Shown here piece after piece: positions 8,688 through 17,272 of a stretch of 64,000 nt of DNA (position 1 is the stretch's first letter; each line of letters opens with the position of its first letter). The stretch is taken from positions 62,001 through 126,000 of the forward strand of contig CAVTIA010000013.1 in the NCBI GenBank assembly GCA_963734635.1, in the 5' to 3' direction. Source of the stretch: DATCJA01 sp963734635. GTDB lineage: Bacteria > Acidobacteriota > Vicinamibacteria > Vicinamibacterales > UBA2999. The translations under genes were made by a program, and so were the position numbers. Below the pieces are notes generated by a model, which saw only the letters and a list, made by a program, of their open reading frames with translations, made no database searches and was not told the origin of the DNA.

Positions 8688-8759
8688 GCGGCTTTGGCCA
8701 GTTTAGCAGCAGGCAGCACTACCGACACCAACTACCGACGGGTGCTGTACGCTTACATC

Positions 8760-9065
8760 GTGGACGAACGACACTTTTTCGATGAAAAGCCGGAGCAGCG
8801 ACCTGCACGGCTGCAGTGTCCTCGATGCCGGCGCACTGGCGACTATTCGGTACGGTGGGTGCGGCGTACACGAAAAGCGCGGATTCCGTCCGGGGCGAAT
8901 GAACGCGACCGCGCGTTGTTCGAAAAGGTCAAAGACCATCTCATCCGTGTGGACGATGAGGTCACGTGCAAGACATGCGGTAAGCGGTTCGAGATTCCTT
9001 CGCACCAGGCGTTGATCTTTCTGGAGCAGCTGGAAGGCCTACCAAAGGACGATTACGACGAATGA
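8760..9065 (+). CDS. Small zinc-ribbon protein of unknown function
   Basis: The 101-residue product has two CxxC pairs, CPRCRRTGDYS near residue 18 and CKTCGKRFEI near 73, which together form a probable zinc ribbon. The frame is open far upstream as a shadow of lon, so the start must lie after 8688; GTG at 8760 is chosen because a -10-like TACGCT (8748-8753) sits 6 bases before it, the same spacing as at nuoI and the ketosynthase gene. GTG 8742 is an alternative. The C-terminus is acidic (PKDDYDE). No function can be assigned; such ribbons often bind nucleic acid or protein partners. Confidence 0.6.
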   Translation: MDERHFFDEKPEQRPARLQCPRCRRTGDYSVRWVRRTRKARIPSGANERDRALFEKVKDHLIRVDDEVTCKTCGKRFEIPSHQALIFLEQLEGLPKDDYDE

Positions 9066-9073
9066 GCCTCGCG

Positions 9074-9835
9074 TCAGTACACGCCTGGAAGAATCCGCCA
9101 CCTTACACATGCCATGTAGCGTCCGTATGCATCGCCTGCCTGCGACCGCATCGTTCGTTCTTCGATCGGAATCGCGATGAGCAGATAGAGGCAGCTGACG
9201 ATTGCGAACGTCAGCCGTGTCATCGTCATCGTCGGTGCTCCCCAGACGAACAGAAACCATCCCGCATAGATTGGGTGACGCACCCATCCGTACGGTCCTG
9301 CAGTCTTGAATTCCGTTTCGGAGGCCTGAAGGCCTCCGGCTACGACGGATTCCCCTGGATCTGGTAGCCGGAGACCTTCAGGTGTCCGGACTCCTGCGAG
9401 CTCGAGGAAGTCCAGGGCGATGGCACTGCGGAGTGTCAGCCAGACGCCCGCGGCTTGAATCGCCGATGACACCCATGAGGCGGATCCGGTGGTCTGCCAT
9501 GCGAGCCCGGCAACTGGCCTCCACCATGCACAGACGGCGATGAACAGGAGACTGGCTATCCAGACGTACACGGAGCGTTCGAGTTCCGCAGGAACCGTCT
9601 GCGCGACCCACCGGCGGATTCCGAGGCGCGCAAAGACACTGTGATGCACAGCAAACAGCGTAAAGATCGTTACGTTCCACGTAACCGCACTTGCCGCGTC
9701 CCCGTCGCTTGTCACGACGCCGAAGCTCGTCAGATACGCAATGAAGAAATACGCGAGCGAGACGACGAAGAGCAGTGCACCTGCGGCGCGGAAGAGTCGC
9801 GCGAAATGCGCAGATCGAGCCGCGTGAGCGCGCAC
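9074..9835 (-). CDS. MddA/NnrU-family membrane methyltransferase-like protein with REP-derived insert
   Basis: The 253-residue protein has several hydrophobic segments, an N-terminal half with HHSVFARLGIRRWV and VPAELERSVYVW, and the C-terminal isoprenylcysteine-methyltransferase-type core GPYGWVRHPIYAGW followed by IPIEERTM. This pattern resembles methanethiol S-methyltransferase (MddA) and NnrU-like proteins, which bind SAM within the membrane. It begins at GTG 9835. A segment of about 25 residues before GPYGWV is encoded by two REP-like palindromes (9320-9389), read in frame; this segment is low in hydrophobic order and is probably an insertion. It is divergent from the ketosynthase operon, whose third gene also encodes a methyltransferase of this superfamily. 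Confidence 0.65.
   Translation of the reverse strand: MRAHAARSAHFARLFRAAGALLFVVSLAYFFIAYLTSFGVVTSDGDAASAVTWNVTIFTLFAVHHSVFARLGIRRWVAQTVPAELERSVYVWIASLLFIAVCAWWRPVAGLAWQTTGSASWVSSAIQAAGVWLTLRSAIALDFLELAGVRTPEGLRLPDPGESVVAGGLQASETEFKTAGPYGWVRHPIYAGWFLFVWGAPTMTMTRLTFAIVSCLYLLIAIPIEERTMRSQAGDAYGRYMACVRWRILPGVY
9320..9389. repeat. REP-like pair inside the MddA-like coding region
   Basis: GGAGGCC-TGAA-GGCCTCC (9320-9337) is followed by CGGCTAC, and GTAG (9364-9367) is followed by CCGGAGACC-TTCA-GGTGTCCGG (9368-9389). The units face each other through CTAC/GTAG ends, as in the pair at 4986-5063. The reading frame of the gene continues through both without a stop, adding about 25 codons. Confidence 0.7.
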
Positions 9836-9845
9836 GGCCGAATAT

Positions 9846-9851
9846 TATAGT
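9846..9851 (+). promoter_or_regulatory. -10 box of the ketosynthase operon, leaderless spacing
   Basis: TATAGT lies 6 bases before the ATG at 9858, so the transcript would start at the start codon. No clear -35 hexamer is visible 16-18 bases upstream and no Shine-Dalgarno sequence precedes the ATG. Confidence 0.4.
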
Positions 9852-9857
9852 GACGTT

Positions 9858-11129
9858 ATGTCTGCCAACGGGCAGGCGCCTGGCGTGGTGATAACCGGCA
9901 TCGGCGCGGTGTCGCCGTTCGGCGTTGGACGCGAGTCGTATTGGCATCATCTGAGCCACGGCATCAGCGGGTGTCGAGCGATCACTCAGTTCGACGCGTC
10001 GTGTTATCCCTGCCGCGTTGCTGCTTCGGTTCCGCCTGTCACCATCGATCAGGCGTTGCCACTCGAGGGTGAGAACGGCGACGGCCGTGCCGACCCCAAA
10101 CGATACTCGCGGGCGGCGCTGTTCGGCGTCATCGCGGCGCGCGAAGCCTGGTGCGATGCCGGACTGCGAGCCGGCGAGCCACATGCCGGTGTTCTCATCG
10201 GCAGCGGCGGCGGCGGCATCGATGTCGGCGAGAAGCAATACCAGGATTTCTTCACGACGGGCGGACGCCATGTCACGCCGTACGCGATTGCGGTCGGTAT
10301 CTGTGGCATGGTGTCGAGCGAAATCTCGATCGCGCTGCGGCTTCGAGGCCTCAGTCACGTCTTGTCGTGCGGCTGCACGAGTTCCACGGATGCGATCGGA
10401 TACGCCGTGTCGCTCATTCGATCAGGCGAGTACGACGTGCTGCTGTCGGGAGGAACCGATGGCTGCGTGCTGCCGGGAATGATCTTCGGCTTCTCACGAA
10501 TGCGCGCGGTATCGACGCGATACAACGATCGTCCGTCCGAGGCATCGCGCCCCTTTGACCGCGGGCGCGATGGGTTCGTCCTCGGCGAAGGCGCGTGGAT
10601 GCTCGTGCTCGAGCGCGAAGATCGCGCGATTGCGCGCGGAGCGAAACCATACGCGCGCGTCGAGGGATACGCGTCGACGTGCGACGCGTATCACCGTGTG
10701 CAGATGGACCCCGACGGCGACGAGATCATTCGTTGTATCGAAACCGCTCTGGCGAGGGCCCATCGACCGCCGACGGAAATCGGCTACGTGAACTATCACG
10801 GCACGTCGACACAGCTGAACGACGCGATTGAATCGCGCTGCGTACGTCGGGTTTTCGGCAAGCACGCCGACTCGGTCGCGGGATCGTCGACAAAATCGAT
10901 GATCGGGCATCCTCAGGGTGCCAGCGGCGCCGCCGGTGTAGCGGCGACCGCGTTGGCGCTCGCGCGCGGCGTGTTGCCTCCGACCATCAACCTCGCGGAT
11001 CAGGATCCGGCGTGCGACATGGACTTCATTCCCAACGTGGCGCGCAAAGCCGACGTCGAAGCGGCGCTGTGCAACTGTCTCGGGTTCGGGTCGAAGAACA
11101 GCGCACTCGTGCTGGGACGCGTGCAGTGA
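9858..11129 (+). CDS. Beta-ketoacyl synthase (FabF/KAS II-like)
   Basis: The 423-residue thiolase-fold enzyme begins VVITGIGAVSPFG. The nucleophile is C173 in the SCGCTSSTDA segment, with H314 (YHGTST) and H351 (SMIGHPQGASGA), completing the Cys-His-His triad of decarboxylating condensing enzymes. Such enzymes condense an acyl group with malonyl-ACP. No acyl carrier protein, acyltransferase or malonyl transferase is next to it. The following gene overlaps its stop in GTGA, and a third methyltransferase-like gene follows by 2 bases, so the enzyme probably serves a dedicated small lipid or polyketide pathway rather than housekeeping synthesis. The CTSSTDA context differs from the usual CAAGAHA of housekeeping FabF. 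Confidence 0.85.
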   Translation: MSANGQAPGVVITGIGAVSPFGVGRESYWHHLSHGISGCRAITQFDASCYPCRVAASVPPVTIDQALPLEGENGDGRADPKRYSRAALFGVIAAREAWCDAGLRAGEPHAGVLIGSGGGGIDVGEKQYQDFFTTGGRHVTPYAIAVGICGMVSSEISIALRLRGLSHVLSCGCTSSTDAIGYAVSLIRSGEYDVLLSGGTDGCVLPGMIFGFSRMRAVSTRYNDRPSEASRPFDRGRDGFVLGEGAWMLVLEREDRAIARGAKPYARVEGYASTCDAYHRVQMDPDGDEIIRCIETALARAHRPPTEIGYVNYHGTSTQLNDAIESRCVRRVFGKHADSVAGSSTKSMIGHPQGASGAAGVAATALALARGVLPPTINLADQDPACDMDFIPNVARKADVEAALCNCLGFGSKNSALVLGRVQ

Positions 11130-12340
11130 CTCTTGCCTCGAGCCTTGTGGAGCATCTACCGCGAGTGGCGACGCGCCGGTTTCGTCCGACGACGGCCTCT
11201 GGCGTGCTCGTCGTCGGGGCAGGTCCGGCGGGCAGCGTGGCGGCGCTGATTCTCGCGCGCGCCGGCGTCAGCGTCAGGCTCGTCGACAGAGCCAGCTTTC
11301 CACGTCCCAAGCTTTGCGGAGATACGGTGAACCCCGGCGCATTGTCCATTCTCGACCGGCTTGGCATCGGTGCGGCCGTCCGCGCACATGCGCGCGCGTT
11401 CACCGGCATCGTCGTCACAGGACCCGGAGGCGCGACGGTCACCGCCGACTACCCGCGCGGGATCGCTGGAGCCGCCGTCGAGCGGAGCCGGCTCGATCTG
11501 CTGCTGCTCAACGCGGCGATCGCGGCCGGCGCCGACTTCACGCCCGCGGTGAACGTCGTCGCGCCCACGATCGCTTCCGACGATGCCCGCGTCGACGGCG
11601 TGCGGATTCAGCAAGGCTGTCGAAGTGGAGAAATAAAGACGCGGCTCGTGATCGCAGCAGACGGGCGGCACTCGAAGCTTGCGGCCGTGCTGGGATTGAC
11701 GCGATTTGCGCCGCGCCCGAAACGTTGGGCTTTCGGCGCCTATTTTGCGGACGTCGAAGGTTTGTCCGCGCGCGGAGAAATGCACGTCGGTATCGACGGA
11801 TACACAGGCGTCGCTCCTCTGGTCGGCGGCCTTGCGAATGTCTGCGTCGTGCGCGAGTTGAAGGGGCCGTGGTCTCATGGGTCTCGGGGCGACGAAATCA
11901 TCCGCGACGCAGTGGCCGGCAACGCAGGGCTGCGGCAACGCTTCGCGCGGGCGCGGCAGGTTTCGGCCGTCACCACGCTCGGACCGCTGGCCGTCGATAC
12001 GATCGCGGCAGGACGCCCCGGCCTCCTGCTGGCTGGAGATGCGGCGGGCTTCGTCGACCCGATCACGGGCGATGGACTACGGTTCGCCTTCCGGGGTGGA
12101 GAGCTCGCAGCAGCCGCTGCGCTGGCGGAGCTCGAAGGCGGCCCGCTCCAGGCCCACGAGCGGCTGCGGTCGGCACGGGCCCGCGAGTTCTCAGGCAAAT
12201 GGCGATTCAATCGCGCGCTCCGCTCGCTGATCGCGTCGCCGCGCGGCATTGCCCTGACCGAAGCGCTTGCGACGTGGTGGCCGGCCGCGGTCGGCATGCT
12301 CGTCGGCATCGCGGGTGACGTTCATCTGGCCCGGGGCTGA
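11126..12340 (+). CDS. FAD-dependent oxidoreductase, geranylgeranyl-reductase-like
   Basis: The 404-residue flavoprotein has an N-terminal dinucleotide motif VVGAGPAGSVAA near residue 30, a middle VIAADGRHSKLA segment and the FAD-ribityl motif LLLAGDAAGFVDPITGDGL near residue 300. This matches the geranylgeranyl reductase/halogenase-like family, which reduces or hydroxylates hydrophobic substrates. The start is GTG 11126, overlapping the ketosynthase stop (GTGA); an upstream open frame from 11012 is inside the ketosynthase gene. In known type III polyketide clusters a similar flavoprotein and an isoprenylcysteine-methyltransferase-like enzyme tailor alkylresorcinols; here a KAS-type enzyme takes the condensing position. 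Confidence 0.8.
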   Translation: MTLASSLVEHLPRVATRRFRPTTASGVLVVGAGPAGSVAALILARAGVSVRLVDRASFPRPKLCGDTVNPGALSILDRLGIGAAVRAHARAFTGIVVTGPGGATVTADYPRGIAGAAVERSRLDLLLLNAAIAAGADFTPAVNVVAPTIASDDARVDGVRIQQGCRSGEIKTRLVIAADGRHSKLAAVLGLTRFAPRPKRWAFGAYFADVEGLSARGEMHVGIDGYTGVAPLVGGLANVCVVRELKGPWSHGSRGDEIIRDAVAGNAGLRQRFARARQVSAVTTLGPLAVDTIAAGRPGLLLAGDAAGFVDPITGDGLRFAFRGGELAAAAALAELEGGPLQAHERLRSARAREFSGKWRFNRALRSLIASPRGIALTEALATWWPAAVGMLVGIAGDVHLARG

Positions 12341-12342
12341 CT

Positions 12343-12864
12343 ATGTCCCCGGTTCTCATTGCATCGCTCGCATCGCTGGCTGTTTTCGGCATGATGCTCG
12401 TCGAGTGGTGGATTTCAATGCGAAACGAGCGTCGGCTGCGGGATGCCGGCGCGATAGAGCCGGCTCAGGACGTGTATTCGACAATGCAGTGGGCATATCC
12501 GGTCGCATTTGCCGTGATGGCGGTCGAGGGTGCGATTTTCGGCTCGGGTTCCGTAGTTACGACATTCGCGGGCGCATTGCTGATGACGGCGTCCAAGGGG
12601 TTGAAGTTCTGGGCCATCGCCTCGCTCGGCTGGCGATGGACCTTCCGTGTTCTGGCGGTTCCCGGAGCGCCGCTTGTGGGCCATGGCCCCTACGCGATGC
12701 TGCGGCATCCGAACTACGTCGCTGTCATTGGCGAGCTGATGAGCGTGGCGGTGCTCGTCAATGCGTGGGTAACGGGGCCGTTGGTGACGGTCCTTTTCGG
12801 CCTTTTGCTTCGCAGTCGTATCTCGGTCGAAAACAGGGCGCTGCGGCACCCCGCTTGCTCCTGA
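12343..12864 (+). CDS. Isoprenylcysteine carboxyl methyltransferase-family membrane protein
   Basis: The 173-residue protein has about four hydrophobic segments and the family motif GPYAMLRHPNYVAVIGEL near residue 110, which contributes the SAM-binding pocket of ICMT-like membrane methyltransferases. It begins 2 bases after the flavoprotein stop. Bacterial members methylate lipids or polyketides rather than prenylated proteins. Together with the two preceding genes it forms a likely lipid-modifying set. It ends shortly before the start of the large TPR-peptidase operon, which has a possible -10 box TATACT at 12884-12889. Confidence 0.75.
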   Translation: MSPVLIASLASLAVFGMMLVEWWISMRNERRLRDAGAIEPAQDVYSTMQWAYPVAFAVMAVEGAIFGSGSVVTTFAGALLMTASKGLKFWAIASLGWRWTFRVLAVPGAPLVGHGPYAMLRHPNYVAVIGELMSVAVLVNAWVTGPLVTVLFGLLLRSRISVENRALRHPACS

Positions 12865-12906
12865 GCAGGTTGGCCACGTGACATATACTCTACGGACGGA
12901 CCACCG

Positions 12907-15456
12907 ATGGCAGTCGATCGCGAGACACCGCAGGCCCCGGTGTTGACGGGGCGGCAGTTCTGCGCTGTCTGCGCGGCGCTCCTGATTGCCATCACCACCT
13001 CGTCATCCGGCCAAACCCCGGCCGTTGACACCTCTCCTGTGGCCGCGGCCGGCCGTGCCTTCAACGCCGGCCAGTACGACCAGGTCGAGGATCTTTTGCG
13101 GTCGGTGAATGGCGAGGCGTCAGCTGTCCTGCGCGCCCGCGCGCACGTCGCCCGCGGAAGGTACGGAGAGGCAGAGAAGCTGCTGGCAGGGTTCGCTGGC
13201 ACTTCGCCCGCCGGAGACGCCGCGCTCGAGCTCGGGTTGCTGCAGCTTCATCTTGGACGCCGTCCGGAGGGCGTGCGAACGCTCGAGGTAGTCCTCACCC
13301 GCAGTCCCGACGACACCCCAGCCGATTTGCTGCGGCTTGGCACTGCAGCGCGCGTACTGGGCCGCTTTCAGGATGCGAACGGCTTCTTCCGCAACGCGAA
13401 CGCACTTGCGCCGAACGATCCCGTGATTAACACGGCATGGGGCGTGCTGTTTCTCGAGAAGTACAACCGCTCGGAGGCCGTGAAATCGTTCCAGACCGCG
13501 TTGAAGGCGCGGGCCGACTATGTTCCCGCACAGGTTGGTCTCGCCGAAGCAATGCTTGAAGAGGATCCACCCGCGGCGAAGTCAGCCATCGAGGCGGCGC
13601 TGAAGATCAATCCGAGCTACGTCCCTGCGCATCTGCTGATCGCCGAGATGGCGCTCGACAATCGCGAACGCGCCGAAGCGCAAGCGTCGATTCAAAAAGC
13701 ACTCGCCGTCAATCCCAACAGCCTCGAGGCGCGCTCGCTCGAAGCAGCCATCGCGTTTCTCGAGGGCCGGACGTCCGACTTTCAGTCAGCGGTCGCAGGC
13801 GTGCTCAAGCTGAATCCCGCATACGGGGACGCCTACCGCGTGGCCGGCGACCACACGGCGCGCAACTACCGATTCGACGAGGCAGTCGATTTGACCCGCC
13901 GTGCGCTGGAAGTCGAGTCGACGAGCACTCGCGCGTACGCCGATTTGGGCACCCATCTGCTCCGAATCGGCGACGAGACCGGCGCGAGACGGGCGCTCGA
14001 GACGGCGTTTAAGGCAGATCCCTACAACGTGGTGACGTTCAACCAGCTCGCGATGCTCGACACCGTCGACAAGTTCGAAACGATCCGCGACGGGGATCTC
14101 GTGATCCGCCTGCATCCCGACGAAGTGGGGGTCATGCGCGAGCACGTGGTGCAGCTGGCGCGGCAATCGCTCAACACACTGTCGAAGCTCCACCAGTTCA
14201 AGCCGACTGGGCCCATTCTCGTCGAGATGTTTCCCAAGCACGACGACTTTGCCGTGCGCACCATTGGCCTGCCCGGCTTCATCGGCGCGCTCGGTGCCTG
14301 CTTCGGGCGCGTGGTCACGCTCGATTCGCCGCGCGCGAGGCCGCCAGGGCAGTTCAGCTGGGAAGCGACGTTGTGGCACGAGATGGCGCACGTGATCAGC
14401 CTGCAGATGTCGAACAATCGCATTCCGCGCTGGCTGTCGGAAGGGATGTCGCAGTTCGAGGAGCGGCGCGCGCGTCCCGAGTGGGGCAGGGACATGGAAG
14501 TGCCATTCGCGCAGGCGCTGGATGCGGGAAAGCTGCTCAAGCTCCGCGACATTCAGGAGGGGTTCAGCGACCCGCGCATGATTTCGCTCGTGTACCACCA
14601 GTCGTCGCTTGTCGTCGAGCATCTGATCGACACGTACGGCGACCAGGCCTGGTGGAGGCTCCTGCGCGCGTACGGAAAGGGGCTCGAAACGGATGCCGCA
14701 TTCAAGGAGGCATTCAATGTCACGCTCGACGATATCCAGGCCAGCTTCGATGCAAAGCTTGAAAAGGACTACGCGGATCTCCGTCGCGCGCTGAAGACCC
14801 CGACGATTCCCGAGAAGGCCACGGTCGATCAGCTCAAAGCGCTTGCAGCCGACAACCCCGGGAGCTTCGGGGTGCAGATGACGCTCGCGCAGTCTCTCTA
14901 CGAGGCCGGCGACATGCCCGCCGCGATCGCGACACTCGAGCGCGCCTCGAAGCTTGTTCCACCGGCGAACGGCCAGCAGAATCCGAACGCACTCATTGCC
15001 GTGATTGCGACCAAGCAGGGCGACAACGCGCGTGCGATTCGTGCTCTCGAAGCGGTCGTGAAGGTCGATTCTTCAGACGTCGAGGCGGCGCGTCGCCTCG
15101 CTGGTCTGATTGCGCCGCTCGGCGACGAGGCACGCACCGCAGCGGCATTTGAGCGCGTCGCCGGGCTCGATCCGTTCGACGCGCAGGCGCAGTCGGCCGT
15201 CGGTCGTTATGCGTTGAAGCAGAAGGACGGCTCTCGCGCCGCGCGTGCTCTGCGAGCCGCGCTTGCGGCAGGACCTGCGGACAAGGCGACGGCGCATGTT
15301 GATTTGGCGGAAGCGTTTCTCATGGTGGGGCAGTATGGCGACGCGAAACGCGAGACGCTCGCCGCGCTCGAAATCGCCCCGTCGTTTGAGCGCGCGCAGG
15401 ATCTACTGCTCAGAATCGTAACTGCCCAGCCCGGTGGAGGAGCCGGGACGCCGTGA
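12907..15456 (+). CDS. Exported TPR protein with gluzincin-type metallopeptidase domain
   Basis: The 849-residue protein begins with a signal-like segment (FCAVCAALLIAITTSSS). Residues about 45-390 are tetratricopeptide-like repeats, then a peptidase-MA-like domain with the zinc motif HEMAH (H491, E492, H495) and a downstream WLSEGMSQFEE that supplies the third ligand glutamate. More TPR-like repeats follow to the C-terminus. It would act outside the cytoplasmic membrane. It is the first gene of a run of nine to ten co-directional genes; the next gene overlaps its stop (GTGA at 15453), which suggests translational coupling with the DUF4159 protein and the MoxR-Bat machinery. Confidence 0.8.
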   Translation: MAVDRETPQAPVLTGRQFCAVCAALLIAITTSSSGQTPAVDTSPVAAAGRAFNAGQYDQVEDLLRSVNGEASAVLRARAHVARGRYGEAEKLLAGFAGTSPAGDAALELGLLQLHLGRRPEGVRTLEVVLTRSPDDTPADLLRLGTAARVLGRFQDANGFFRNANALAPNDPVINTAWGVLFLEKYNRSEAVKSFQTALKARADYVPAQVGLAEAMLEEDPPAAKSAIEAALKINPSYVPAHLLIAEMALDNRERAEAQASIQKALAVNPNSLEARSLEAAIAFLEGRTSDFQSAVAGVLKLNPAYGDAYRVAGDHTARNYRFDEAVDLTRRALEVESTSTRAYADLGTHLLRIGDETGARRALETAFKADPYNVVTFNQLAMLDTVDKFETIRDGDLVIRLHPDEVGVMREHVVQLARQSLNTLSKLHQFKPTGPILVEMFPKHDDFAVRTIGLPGFIGALGACFGRVVTLDSPRARPPGQFSWEATLWHEMAHVISLQMSNNRIPRWLSEGMSQFEERRARPEWGRDMEVPFAQALDAGKLLKLRDIQEGFSDPRMISLVYHQSSLVVEHLIDTYGDQAWWRLLRAYGKGLETDAAFKEAFNVTLDDIQASFDAKLEKDYADLRRALKTPTIPEKATVDQLKALAADNPGSFGVQMTLAQSLYEAGDMPAAIATLERASKLVPPANGQQNPNALIAVIATKQGDNARAIRALEAVVKVDSSDVEAARRLAGLIAPLGDEARTAAAFERVAGLDPFDAQAQSAVGRYALKQKDGSRAARALRAALAAGPADKATAHVDLAEAFLMVGQYGDAKRETLAALEIAPSFERAQDLLLRIVTAQPGGGAGTP

Positions 15457-16254
15457 GCGCGTACCGCGCCGGTCTGGTCGTCAGCGGGTTGCTGGCCGGC
15501 CTGCTCGTCGTGCAGCCGATGCAGCTCTCACAGGCGATGGCGCAGATGTCAGTACTGCAGGATGAGCGCTTCGCCGGCCTCCAGTGGACGTTCGGTGCGG
15601 ATCCGTTACTCCGCGTTCACGGTCGACAACCGCTATCGCCTGGACTACTGGGGTGAGCCGTGGGCGATCGATGCGCCTGCAGCCGAACAGAACCTGTCGC
15701 GCCGGCTCCGGACCGCAACAGCGATCGAAGTCAACGATCCGATTGTGCTGACGCTCGACGACCCGAAGCTCTGGGACGAAGGGTGGATCTACATCGTCGA
15801 GCCGGGCAACCTGCGTCTGCGCGACGACGAGGTGTCGATCCTTCGAGAGTTCCTGCTACGGGGCGGCACCGCCACATTCGACGACTTTCACGGGCCGTAC
15901 GAGTGGGACAACTTCGCCAGTGAAATGAGACGCGTGTTTCCCGATCGGCAGATCGTTGACCTGGAACCGCCGCATCCGATCTACACGTCGTTCTACAACA
16001 TCACTGCCTATCCGCAGACCCCCGGACTCGGGTCGTTTTTCGCCGGTCGCACGTGGGAGAAGGGCGGCTTCGTCCCGCGCTTGCGCGCCATTCTCGACGA
16101 TCGCGGCCGTCCGATGGTGCTTGCGAACTGGAACACCGACATGGGAGACGGCGTCGAGTGGTCGAATGCGGAAGAGTATCCGGGCTACCTGAAGTACACC
16201 GCCGACGCCTACCGGATGTTCATCAACGAGATCATCTATAGCTTGACCCACTAG
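15453..16254 (+). CDS. Exported DUF4159 protein, frameshifted
   Basis: A GTG at 15453 overlaps the upstream stop and encodes a signal peptide (GLVVSGLLAGLLVV) followed by DERFAGLQWTF. At this point the frame must move by +1 to continue with VRIRYSAFTVDNRY, WIYIVEPGNLRLRDDEV, GGTATFDDFHGPYEW and HPIYTSFYNI, the typical DUF4159 core. Removing one G at 15594/15595 restores a single frame of about 266 residues. DUF4159 proteins have a glutamine-amidotransferase-like fold and accompany MoxR/DUF58/Bat operons; their function is unknown. The insertion lies in a GCACC pentamer on the reverse strand. Sequencing error or true mutation cannot be separated here. Confidence 0.75.
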
Positions 16255-16261
16255 GAGTCAT

Positions 16262-17272
16262 GTGTCCATTTCCGCCGCCGTTCCAAATTTCGCCGAGCGC
16301 GTGCAGCAGGGCCGCGAGCGGATCCTCTCCGAGCTGCGGAAGGCGATCGTCGGCCAGAACGAAGTGGTCGACGAAGTTCTCATCGCACTGTTCACCGGTG
16401 GCCACTGCCTCATCACCGGGGTTCCCGGGCTCGCAAAAACGCTGCTGATCAAGACGCTGGCGGAGATTCTCGACCTCCGCTTCAAGCGCATCCAGTTCAC
16501 ACCCGACTTGATGCCGGCCGACATCACCGGCACCGAAATTCTCGACGAGGAGCACGGAACGCGCACGCTTCGGTTTGTGCACGGGCCGATATTCGCGCAG
16601 ATCATCCTGGCGGACGAGATCAATCGGACACCGCCGAAGACCCAGGCGGCGTTGCTCGAGGCCATGCAGGAGTTCCACGTTACCGCTGCCGGTCGAACGT
16701 ACCCGCTGGAACGGCCGTTCTTCGTCCTGGCCACGCAGAATCCAATCGAGCTCGAGGGAACGTACCCGCTCCCCGAAGCACAGCTCGATCGTTTCATGTT
16801 CAACGTCGTCATGACGTATCTACCCGAAGACGACGAAGTGCGTGTGGTGACCGAGACGACCAGCGCTGAATCGCCGTCCCTTGCACGCGTCCTGACCGGG
16901 GCTGACATTCTCGAATTCCAGCGCATCGTGAGGCAGGTGATCGTCACCGACGAAATCGCCCGATATGCGGTGCGGCTGGTCGCGGCATCGCGCCCCGGCC
17001 GCAACGGTTCGCTCGAATTCGTCGACAAGTACGTCAAGTGGGGTGCCGGACTTCGAGCGTCGCAGGCGCTGATCCTCGGCGGGAAGGCTCGCGCCCTGAT
17101 GCACGGCCGGCATCACGTGTCCGTCAAGGACATTCAGGCGCTCGCGCCGCCGATCCTGCGGCACCGCATTGTCATCAACTTCTACGCGGAATCCGAGCAC
17201 CTGACGCCTGACAGCATCGTCACGCGTCTGCTCGACGCGGTGCCCGCGCCGATGAGCGGTCTCGCGGTATGA
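16262..17272 (+). CDS. MoxR-family AAA+ ATPase
   Basis: The 336-residue ATPase starts at GTG 16262. It has Walker A GVPGLAKT near residue 53, Walker B ILADEINRTPPKTQ near residue 115, sensor 1 LATQNPIE and the C-terminal lid with LPEAQLDRFMF. MoxR ATPases act as chaperones that help assemble or activate cofactor-containing or multi-subunit enzymes, usually with VWA-domain partners. Here the DUF58 and BatA-like partners follow directly with overlapping codons (ATGA at 17269, TGATG at 18181), so the four genes are probably translated in fixed proportion. Cytoplasmic. Confidence 0.93.
   Translation: MSISAAVPNFAERVQQGRERILSELRKAIVGQNEVVDEVLIALFTGGHCLITGVPGLAKTLLIKTLAEILDLRFKRIQFTPDLMPADITGTEILDEEHGTRTLRFVHGPIFAQIILADEINRTPPKTQAALLEAMQEFHVTAAGRTYPLERPFFVLATQNPIELEGTYPLPEAQLDRFMFNVVMTYLPEDDEVRVVTETTSAESPSLARVLTGADILEFQRIVRQVIVTDEIARYAVRLVAASRPGRNGSLEFVDKYVKWGAGLRASQALILGGKARALMHGRHHVSVKDIQALAPPILRHRIVINFYAESEHLTPDSIVTRLLDAVPAPMSGLAV

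Noticed and set aside
7512..9065. Long plus-strand open frame of 517 codons across lon
   Set aside because: Only the last about 101 codons, after the lon start, look like a protein (two CxxC pairs). The rest is the reverse-strand shadow of lon.
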